Origin: Psychrobacter sp. P11G3
GTDB lineage: Bacteria; Pseudomonadota; Gammaproteobacteria; Pseudomonadales; Moraxellaceae
Direction: 5' to 3'
Length of the DNA stretch: 64,000 nucleotides
NCBI RefSeq assembly: GCF_001435845.1
Contig: NZ_CM003596.1
Coordinates: forward strand, 124,001-188,000
A program made the position numbers and the translations under genes. Positions 38,311 to 45,491 of the stretch are shown one piece after another; the first letter of the stretch is position 1, and each line of letters starts with the position of its first letter. Under the pieces are notes generated by a model. It saw only the letters and a list, made by a program, of their open reading frames with translations, had not been told where the DNA came from and made no database searches.

Positions 38311-38381
38311 TAATTTTAATACGTTATTGTTTCTAACGCTTATCTATATTCCTTTCATCTTTTTAATATAGCTAACATACT

Positions 38382-39266
38382 ATGAAAAAAATCACTCACG
38401 CCGTTATTCCTGTCGCAGGCTTTGGCACCCGTATGCTGCCATTGTCAAAATCTGTGCCAAAAGAGTTGTTGCCGCTTGGCAATCGCCCTGCGATCCATTA
38501 CGTGGTTGAAGAGGCCATCGCTGCGGGTATTAAGCATATTGTCTTAGTCGGTCATGCACAAAAAAGCGCGATAGAAAACTACTTTGATATTAATGCGGAA
38601 TTGGACAACCAATTACGTTACAAAGGCAAAGATGAGTTGGCTGATAGCTTAAACTGGTTGCCAGAAGATGTGACAGTGTCGATGATACGTCAAGGTAAGG
38701 CGTTAGGTTTGGGACATGCAGTACTGGCAGCGCGACCAATCATTGGTGAGCATGACTTTGCCGTATTGTTACCTGATGTCGTGCTTGATCCTTTTACTAC
38801 TGATATGTCAACTGACAATTTGGCGTTTATGTTAGATGCCTTTGCTACAGATGGTCATTCACAGATATTGGTTGATCAAGTAGCGGATGAAGATGTACAT
38901 AAATACGGTATTGCTCAACTAGATGAAAAGCTCAGCGATACTAATGACATTAGTGAAGAAATAAATACTAATACTAGCTTTAAAGTGGCTGGTTTTGTAG
39001 AAAAGCCCAATTTAGATGATGCTCCTTCAAATCTGGCTGTGGTAGGACGCTATATATTTAGCAATAAGATATTCGATTACTTGACAAACACTAAAGCTTC
39101 AGTCGGTGGTGAAATTCAGCTGACAGATGCGATTGACGCGCTCATTAGTGAATATGGTGTCCATGTCACAACTATGCGTGGCGATAGCTACGATGCAGGC
39201 GATATGCGCTCGTATATGCAGGCATTCATCTACTTTGCCGAACAGCAATTAGCAGACGATGAGTAG
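38382..39266 (+). CDS. galU: UTP-glucose-1-phosphate uridylyltransferase
   Basis: Makes UDP-glucose from glucose 1-phosphate and UTP. The 294-residue protein has the nucleotidyltransferase loop VIPVAGFGTRMLPLSKSVPK, the Lys-containing PKELLPLGNRPAIHYVVEEA, LLPDVVLDPF and FVEKP. The DNA returns to the base composition of the housekeeping genes here. pgi starts 3 bases after its stop, so they form an operon. Together with galE, this supplies UDP-glucose and UDP-galactose to the locus. Confidence 0.95.
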   Translation: MKKITHAVIPVAGFGTRMLPLSKSVPKELLPLGNRPAIHYVVEEAIAAGIKHIVLVGHAQKSAIENYFDINAELDNQLRYKGKDELADSLNWLPEDVTVSMIRQGKALGLGHAVLAARPIIGEHDFAVLLPDVVLDPFTTDMSTDNLAFMLDAFATDGHSQILVDQVADEDVHKYGIAQLDEKLSDTNDISEEINTNTSFKVAGFVEKPNLDDAPSNLAVVGRYIFSNKIFDYLTNTKASVGGEIQLTDAIDALISEYGVHVTTMRGDSYDAGDMRSYMQAFIYFAEQQLADDE

Positions 39267-39269
39267 CTG

Positions 39270-40949
39270 ATGGAAGAGATAAAGGGTGACAAAGCATATA
39301 GCAGTGCTCGACATTCTAAATACTGGCAGCAACTACAGACGCTTGCAAAACATTCATGGTCGCTTGCACAGTTATTTGCGCAAGATGATAATCGCGCTAA
39401 GCATTTCAGTGTGCAGGCTGGTGCGCTGTATATGGACTTTAGTAAGCAGCGTATCGATCAGACAGTATTGTCTAACTTACTAAGTTTGGCCGATAGTTGT
39501 GAGCTAGATGCTCGTATTGATTCGTTACTACAAGGAGCGATGGTAAATACCAGCGAGCAGCGTGCTGCATTGCACACAGCATTACGATTGCCAGAGACAG
39601 CGACATTACAAGTCGATGGACAAAATATTGTCACTGATGTACATCATAGTTTGGCACAAGTAGCACGCCTCTCAGAGCGCGTGCGCAATGGCACATGGCG
39701 CGGGTTTTCTGGCAAGGCAATTACAGATGTTGTCAATATTGGGGTTGGCGGCTCTGATTTAGGCCCGCTGATGGCGACTACGGCGCTTGATGAATGGGCA
39801 GATACCAGTATTGAAGTACATTTTGTCTCCAATATGGACGGTACTCAGCTTGATAATCTACTCAAGCATTTAAATCCTGAGACCACACTATTTATTATCT
39901 CTTCCAAATCCTTTGGTACGGTTGATACTTTATCAAATGCCAAGACGGCATTATCTTGGCTACTTGCGACGGCAAAACTCCGTGCAGGTACAGAAGATAG
40001 TGTATTGCGTCGTCACTTTATCGGCATCTCAGCCAATAGTGAAAAAATGAGTGCTTGGGGAATTCATCCTGAGCATCAGTTACAGCTTTGGGAATGGGTC
40101 GGCGGTCGCTTTTCTTTATGGTCGGCGATAGGCCTTGCCATTGCTATTCGTATTGGTATGAGTGGCTTTAAGGCATTATTAAGTGGTGCGCATAGTATGG
40201 ATGAGCATTTTGCACAGGCGGACTTTGCTGATAACTTACCAGTATTGCTAGGCTTACTGGCTGTTTGGAACAGTACTTTTTTACAAGTAAACGCGCATAC
40301 CGTATTGCCTTATGATGGTAGGCTAGGCTATCTACCCAGCTATCTTACCCAGCTAGAGATGGAGAGTAATGGTAAGTCTGTTACTCGGAACGGGGATCAT
40401 ATTGACTATGATACGTGTCCAATTCTATGGGGTGAAATTGGCTCAAATGCGCAGCATGCATTTTATCAGCTGCTACATCAAGGCACGCAGCAGGTCTCCT
40501 GTGACTTTATCGCTTGTGTACGTCGCTACGGTGATGAGGCGCGAAACTCCTCATTGCAACAACAGCACGAATTGTCTTTAGCAAATTGTTTGGCGCAAAG
40601 TCGAGTATTGGCATTTGGTAATGCTGCTGTGACAGATCTGGTCGATCCACAGACAGTTTCCGAAGCAGACAAATATAAGTACTACCGTGGCAACCAACCG
40701 TCAACCACATTACTGATTGATGAGCTGACGCCGCATAGCTTAGGCGCATTGATAGCGCTCTACGAGCATAAGGTCTATGTCATGGCCAGTATTTGGGATA
40801 TCAATCCGTTTGATCAATGGGGCGTCGAGATGGGCAAGCAAATGGCAGACTCCGTACACCATGCTATGCAGCACGTGCAGAAAGATTCTCAAGGTCTATT
40901 TGATACGTCTACTGACCAATTACTACAGCGTATCAAACAGCTGTCCTAG
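39270..40949 (+). CDS. pgi: Glucose-6-phosphate isomerase
   Basis: Interconverts glucose 6-phosphate and fructose 6-phosphate, linking central metabolism to sugar-nucleotide supply. At 559 residues it is the usual bacterial size. Active-site segments include GGSDLGPLMATTAL, ISSKSFGTVDTLSNA, WEWVGGRFSLWSAIGLAIAI, GSNAQHAFYQLLHQGTQ and INPFDQWGVEMGKQ. The start is coupled to galU (TAGCTGATG). galU-gpi adjacency matches the conserved right end of Acinetobacter capsule loci. Confidence 0.96.
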   Translation: MEEIKGDKAYSSARHSKYWQQLQTLAKHSWSLAQLFAQDDNRAKHFSVQAGALYMDFSKQRIDQTVLSNLLSLADSCELDARIDSLLQGAMVNTSEQRAALHTALRLPETATLQVDGQNIVTDVHHSLAQVARLSERVRNGTWRGFSGKAITDVVNIGVGGSDLGPLMATTALDEWADTSIEVHFVSNMDGTQLDNLLKHLNPETTLFIISSKSFGTVDTLSNAKTALSWLLATAKLRAGTEDSVLRRHFIGISANSEKMSAWGIHPEHQLQLWEWVGGRFSLWSAIGLAIAIRIGMSGFKALLSGAHSMDEHFAQADFADNLPVLLGLLAVWNSTFLQVNAHTVLPYDGRLGYLPSYLTQLEMESNGKSVTRNGDHIDYDTCPILWGEIGSNAQHAFYQLLHQGTQQVSCDFIACVRRYGDEARNSSLQQQHELSLANCLAQSRVLAFGNAAVTDLVDPQTVSEADKYKYYRGNQPSTTLLIDELTPHSLGALIALYEHKVYVMASIWDINPFDQWGVEMGKQMADSVHHAMQHVQKDSQGLFDTSTDQLLQRIKQLS

Positions 40950-40986
40950 CGATAATGGTGTGTCAATAATATAGGAAAGCACGCTC

Positions 40987-42372
40987 ATGGAAACGGCTTT
41001 AGATGGTAGCCATATGAATAAATATAACAATAAATCTGAACCAAACCAATTAACTGACTCTACAGTTTGTGTGCTTATTGGTCACAGTATAGAGGTGATT
41101 ACCAGTGCAGTGGTGCTGGCAAGTCTTGGTCAGTGTGTGCATCTTTATGCAGACAAGGCGCTACTGACGCAGCAGATACAACAGTATGGTTTTGAGCATC
41201 ATCTGCAAGCGCTATGGCAAATGTATGAGCAGCAGCAGGTTATTATTAGTAAAGCCCTACCAGCTAGTGCCGATATGCTAATAAAAGGTTATGAAGCAGT
41301 AGGCCATGACAAAACTGATGTTCAAAGTACGGTGACGCTTTATTGGTTGTTTTTAGACAGTGTCAAGCTAGCATGGACAGAAGACAGTTGGATTACCGCA
41401 TTTAATCAAAGTCATCAGCAGGCGCTACCTGTGATTATGAGCGGCATTGAGCAATTAGGCCATGTAGCCGGTTTGGCTCAGCGTTTACAGCGTGCTTGGG
41501 TCTATTACGTGCCATTTGTATTCTTACAAGATGGCGATGCGTATAGCTCGATGTTGAACCCTTCATTATGGCTACTGGGTGAAAAGACAGTGAGTAGCAG
41601 CCAGCACTTGAATGTGTTGAAGCCTTTAATGCAGCACGCACGCGCGACTCATCATGCGGATATCGCAACGATAGAGTTTGCCCGTAGCAGCATCATGGCG
41701 ATGCTAGCGACTAGAGTGAGCTTTATGAATGAGATGTCACGTTTGGCTGATAGTCAAAATGTCGATATCAGTCAAGTCAGTCGCATTATGGGATTGGATG
41801 AGCGGGTAGGCAGTAGTTATCTAAAAGCAGGGTGGGGCTTCGGTGGTAATACTTTGCCCACTGAGCTGGCTAAACTGCAACAGTCAAGCCGTACACATAG
41901 TTTAGATATGCCTTTATTGCAATCTATCGTGCATATCAATGAAGATCAAAAAGAGCTGATATTCCGCAAGTTTTGGCAGTATTTTAATGGGTTCATCGAT
42001 AATAAAACAGTCATGATTTGGGGCGGTAGTTATAAATCAGGCTCAGGACGTACTGCTGGCTCAGCTATCCATCCGTTATTAGCATTACTGTGGTCTTATA
42101 ATATTCGCACACTGGTTTATAGTGATAAGGCACAGCACGAGCTTGCTGAGCTTTATCAGCAACAACCCTTGCTTGAGCTGATTGCTAGTCCTTATCATCA
42201 GCTTTGCGATATCCATGCTATTTTCATCATTAGTTGGTCACCACGAGATCAATTAGATATCGCCAAAATCAATCAGCAAGCCATGCCAGTATTTGATGCG
42301 CAAAATGCCCTGACACGCTCACGAATTAATAGCTTAGTAGGTGACTATATGGGTATTGGTCGAACTAAATAG
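40987..42372 (+). CDS. Divergent UDP-glucose/GDP-mannose dehydrogenase-family protein lacking the catalytic cysteine
   Basis: The 461-residue product has the overall UGD-family layout: an N-terminal Rossmann-like half, a central helical segment (VSFMNEMSRLADSQNVDIS), a GWGFGGNTLPTE segment near residue 285, and a C-terminal half. In active enzymes the corresponding motif is GxGFGGSCFPKD with a catalytic Cys; here Cys is replaced and the Lys is lost. The N-terminal glycine motif is also eroded (LIGHSIEVITSAVV). It is therefore probably not a working NAD-dependent dehydrogenase. The frame is intact, with a good ribosome site (ATAGGAAAG) and its own downstream terminator, so it is likely still expressed. 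Its position matches ugd in Acinetobacter K loci. Confidence 0.75.
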   Translation: METALDGSHMNKYNNKSEPNQLTDSTVCVLIGHSIEVITSAVVLASLGQCVHLYADKALLTQQIQQYGFEHHLQALWQMYEQQQVIISKALPASADMLIKGYEAVGHDKTDVQSTVTLYWLFLDSVKLAWTEDSWITAFNQSHQQALPVIMSGIEQLGHVAGLAQRLQRAWVYYVPFVFLQDGDAYSSMLNPSLWLLGEKTVSSSQHLNVLKPLMQHARATHHADIATIEFARSSIMAMLATRVSFMNEMSRLADSQNVDISQVSRIMGLDERVGSSYLKAGWGFGGNTLPTELAKLQQSSRTHSLDMPLLQSIVHINEDQKELIFRKFWQYFNGFIDNKTVMIWGGSYKSGSGRTAGSAIHPLLALLWSYNIRTLVYSDKAQHELAELYQQQPLLELIASPYHQLCDIHAIFIISWSPRDQLDIAKINQQAMPVFDAQNALTRSRINSLVGDYMGIGRTK

Positions 42373-42399
42373 TTTGGTTTAAGGTTTTCTGTGTATAGA

Positions 42400-42435
42400 A
42401 AAAAGGCTCGCTAACACTCATTAGCGAGCCTTTTT
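42400..42435. terminator. Bidirectional rho-independent terminator
   Basis: AAAAAGGCTCGCTAA and TTAGCGAGCCTTTTT form a 15-bp perfect stem with a 6-nt loop. It lies between the convergent ugd-like and algC genes and closes the polysaccharide block. Confidence 0.95.
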
Positions 42436-42474
42436 AGACTGACAATCAGAATGATTTTTACTGGGTTAATCACT

Positions 42475-43962
42475 TTATACTGGTACGGCACCTTGCGTTG
42501 CTAGCCACTGCTCTATCTCTTGAATTTTAGCAGCCAGTAACGGTTGGTCGCCGCGACTTTCGATATTCAATCTGATAAGTGGCTCGGTATTCGAGGCACG
42601 TAGATTGAAGCGCCAGTCACCGAAATTCAGACTTAAACCATCGAGTGTTGATTTAATTGGTTGCTCGTTGCTGAATTTGGCTTCAATCGCGCTAATAATT
42701 GTTGGTGCATCATGAATTGTGAGACGAAAGTTTAATTCGCCTGAGCTAGGATAGGCAGCAATATAGCCTGTGACCAATTCGGATAGTGTTTTACCAGTGA
42801 TAGACAACAGCTCAATGGTCAATAACCATGGAATCATGCCACTATCGCAATAGAAGAAATCGCGGAAATAGTGATGGGCAGACATTTCACCGCCATAGAC
42901 AGCACCTGAGTCCCGCATGACTTGCTTGATAAATGAGTGTCCAGATTTACTAATGACAGCCTTACCGTTATGTTCCTCTATCACTGCTTCGGTGTTATAA
43001 ATTACTCGTGGATCATAGACGATTGACTCGCTTGGGTATTTATTTAAAAAAGCTTGAGCGAGCATACCGACGATGTAGCTACCATCGATAAACTCACCTC
43101 GTTCATCGAATAGGAAGCAGCGATCAAAGTCACCATCAAAGGCGATGCCAAGATCAGCATTGTTTTCCAAAACGGCTTGCTGGGTAGCCACTCTATTGGT
43201 TTCAATCATTGGATTAGGGATGCCGTTAGGGAAGCTACCATCTGGTGTATGATGCAATTTAATCACTTCAATCGGTGCATCTGCTTGTGCTAATTTATCG
43301 ATTAATAAATCGACCACAGGACCTGCACTACCATTGCCTGAATTAACGACCAGTTTGAGTGGTTTTAGTTTATCAGTATCGATAAAAGTCATAACATGAT
43401 CGATATACGCGCTTTTATCCGTCAATAACTGCAATTTGCCTGATTGGTTATCCGTAGTGAACTGCCCAGATTCTGCCAGTGCTTGAATCTCTGCCAACCC
43501 ATCATCGGCACTGATTGGTTTTGAGTGTTCTTTAACCAGTTTTAGGCCATTATAGTTGATAGGATTGTGACTGGCAGTAACCTCAATACCACCTAACGCC
43601 TGATAGTGACTGGTGGCAAAATACACTTCTTCAGTACCACTCATACCCAAATCAATCACATCAACGCCTGCATCCATCATACCTGTGATAGCTGCTTGCT
43701 TTAACTGCTCACTAGAGTGGCGAATATCACTACCGATAACGATAGCAGGTTTTAGAATTGCTATATCATTGGCTTGAGTTTGAGCCGCTGCCTGATAACA
43801 CTGATACAAAATCTGTGCAAACGCGCGCCCGATACGGTAGGCAATCTCTTCATTGAGATTGACCCCAAGCTCACCCCGAATGTCATAGGCCTTAAATGAG
43901 CTGATAGTAATAGGGTCGAATGTCGCAGCTGGTTGATAGTTGGTGGTCGCAGAAGTGGACAT
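42475..43962 (-). CDS. algC: Phosphomannomutase/phosphoglucomutase
   Basis: Interconverts hexose 6-phosphate and 1-phosphate (Man or Glc). Four landmarks are visible: FKAYDIRGELG at the N-terminus, the phosphoserine loop TASHNPINYNG, the metal loop DGDFDRC, and the sugar-binding loop GGEMSAHHYFRDF. I chose ATG 43962, which follows AGAGGAAC; the longer frame to 44079 would add 39 hydrophobic, non-family residues. The result is 495 residues, near AlgC (463) and CpsG/ManB. It supplies glucose 1-phosphate to galU, and its minus-strand position corresponds to pgm at the end of Acinetobacter K loci. manB would be an equally fair name. Confidence 0.92.
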   Translation of the reverse strand: MSTSATTNYQPAATFDPITISSFKAYDIRGELGVNLNEEIAYRIGRAFAQILYQCYQAAAQTQANDIAILKPAIVIGSDIRHSSEQLKQAAITGMMDAGVDVIDLGMSGTEEVYFATSHYQALGGIEVTASHNPINYNGLKLVKEHSKPISADDGLAEIQALAESGQFTTDNQSGKLQLLTDKSAYIDHVMTFIDTDKLKPLKLVVNSGNGSAGPVVDLLIDKLAQADAPIEVIKLHHTPDGSFPNGIPNPMIETNRVATQQAVLENNADLGIAFDGDFDRCFLFDERGEFIDGSYIVGMLAQAFLNKYPSESIVYDPRVIYNTEAVIEEHNGKAVISKSGHSFIKQVMRDSGAVYGGEMSAHHYFRDFFYCDSGMIPWLLTIELLSITGKTLSELVTGYIAAYPSSGELNFRLTIHDAPTIISAIEAKFSNEQPIKSTLDGLSLNFGDWRFNLRASNTEPLIRLNIESRGDQPLLAAKIQEIEQWLATQGAVPV

Positions 43963-44100
43963 AATGATAAAGTTCCTCTCGCATGAGCAGTGGTAAAATG
44001 AAGTCGTCAGTAGCACAATTATAAGCCAAGCTGTGTTCAATGATACACTAACTATTAGACGAATCAGCAAACAACACATAAAACGATAAGAGCCATCCTT

Positions 44101-44967
44101 ATGAGTATTTCAGACAATAAAGTTACCGTGCCTGTACCAGTACAAGGAACACCAGAAGCCACTGGCCAGCTTGATGATTTGTTAGCGTTGATGGCACGAC
44201 TAAGGGTAGACTGTCCGTGGGACAAAAAGCAAACCAATCATAGTCTTATTCCGTATGCCATCGAAGAGGCTTACGAGCTAGGTGAAGCGGTACAAAGCGA
44301 CGATGATGAAGACATCAAAGGTGAGCTTGGCGATGTGCTGCTGCAAGTGGTGTTTCATTGTCAGATGTATGCGGAGCAAGGGCGCTTTGATATGAGCGAT
44401 GTTATCAGTACTTTGCAAGAGAAGCTGGTTCGTCGTCATCCACATGTGTTTGAAGCCGAAACGCTCAAAGACGATGCAGCAGTAAAAGTACGCTGGGACG
44501 AAATCAAGCTTGAGGAGCAGCAGGTACGCGAAGCACGTGGTAAATCAAAGCGTCGATTAGATCAGGTTAAGGCGGGTAGTGCCTTGATGCAGGCGCAAGA
44601 TGTACAAAAGCAAGCGTCAAAGTTGGGGTTTGATTGGGAAGGTATTGCAGGTGCTGTAGACAAGTTAGACGAAGAGATTGCTGAGCTAAAACATGAGCTG
44701 ACAGATAAGTCTACAGCTGAGGTCAAAGCTAACATCAGAGAGGTCGAAAAAGAATTAGGCGACTGTATGTTTGCACTGGTCAATGTCGCACGCAAATTAA
44801 ATTTGGATGCAGAGACAGCAATCTTAACCTGCGTGCACAAGTTTAAATCTCGTTTTGGCTACATTGAAACGCAATTGGCTGCTGCTGGCAAGCGTATCGA
44901 AGACAGCGATATAACAGAAATGGACGCACTGTGGGAAGCGGCGAAACAACATGAACGCTCATCGTAA
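44101..44967 (+). CDS. mazG: Nucleoside triphosphate pyrophosphohydrolase MazG
   Basis: Hydrolyses (d)NTPs to NMP and pyrophosphate, cleaning the nucleotide pool. The 288-residue protein has two MazG-type domains. The first has CPWDKKQTNHSLIPYAIEEA and ELGDVLLQVVFHCQMY with the EExx/ExxD metal ligands; the second has KLGFDWEGIAGAVDKLDEE and EKELGDCMFALVNVARKL. Length is slightly above E. coli MazG. Its 3' end overlaps the comEA-like gene by 17 bp. Confidence 0.95.
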   Translation: MSISDNKVTVPVPVQGTPEATGQLDDLLALMARLRVDCPWDKKQTNHSLIPYAIEEAYELGEAVQSDDDEDIKGELGDVLLQVVFHCQMYAEQGRFDMSDVISTLQEKLVRRHPHVFEAETLKDDAAVKVRWDEIKLEEQQVREARGKSKRRLDQVKAGSALMQAQDVQKQASKLGFDWEGIAGAVDKLDEEIAELKHELTDKSTAEVKANIREVEKELGDCMFALVNVARKLNLDAETAILTCVHKFKSRFGYIETQLAAAGKRIEDSDITEMDALWEAAKQHERSS

Positions 44968-45325
44968 ATTTTCATTTGCCAGCTTACTGATGACCACCGC
45001 TTTTAGTCTCCTATTATCTGTAGTCGCACTCAATAACGCCAACGCAGATCCTTGTTTTGACGACCCTCAGCGTGCCTATGAGTATTTAATCGCAAAAGAA
45101 AAAGCTATCACACAAGCGCGTGAGCAGAAAGTCATCAATATCAATCGAGCTAATGAAGGTGAGCTGGTTTCGTTAGATGGTATCGGCAGCAGTAAAGCGC
45201 AGGCGATAATTTTATATCGTGACATGTTTGGCGATTTTAAGACGGTGGATGAGTTAGCAAAAGTGAAAGGTATCGGTGCAAAAACAGTCGAGAAAAACCA
45301 AAGACGTTTAAGTGTGCGTGATTAA
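44951..45325 (+). CDS. Secreted helix-hairpin-helix protein, ComEA-like
   Basis: A cleavable signal peptide (hydrophobic SLLMTTAFSLLLSVVALNNANA) is followed by a mature domain of about 90 residues. The C-terminal part (about 57-124) has VININRANEGELVSLDGIG and LAKVKGIGAKTVEKNQRRL, two helix-hairpin-helix motifs of the ComEA family, which binds DNA in the periplasm during natural transformation. ComEA-like single-domain proteins of this size are common in naturally competent Moraxellaceae. The start lies inside mazG (17-bp overlap), so translation is coupled. Confidence 0.85.
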   Translation: MNAHRKFSFASLLMTTAFSLLLSVVALNNANADPCFDDPQRAYEYLIAKEKAITQAREQKVININRANEGELVSLDGIGSSKAQAIILYRDMFGDFKTVDELAKVKGIGAKTVEKNQRRLSVRD

Positions 45326-45491
45326 TGGCGGTGTTTTGCATTAATTAACCCCGATATTGACAAAATAGCATGTAAGTAAATGTCATAACACCCCCAGTAG
45401 GTCCAAAATTTGTTAAACTAGCGGGTACATCCGCCTGATAAACGCTGTGTTATTCAGGGGTAGTTAAAGAATACCGGCGAGGAGTAGATGC

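Noticed and set aside
42022..42029. GGCGGTAG, the core of the ops/RfaH recruitment element
   Set aside because: It lies inside the ugd-like coding region (encoding part of WGGSYKS), far downstream of the locus start and near its end, so it cannot be a leader element. No ops element was found upstream of galE or the cassette.
42475..44079. Apparent 39-residue hydrophobic N-terminal extension of the phosphomannomutase
   Set aside because: The ATG at 43962 has a good ribosome site and the family N-terminus; the extension is noncoding DNA that happens to stay open.
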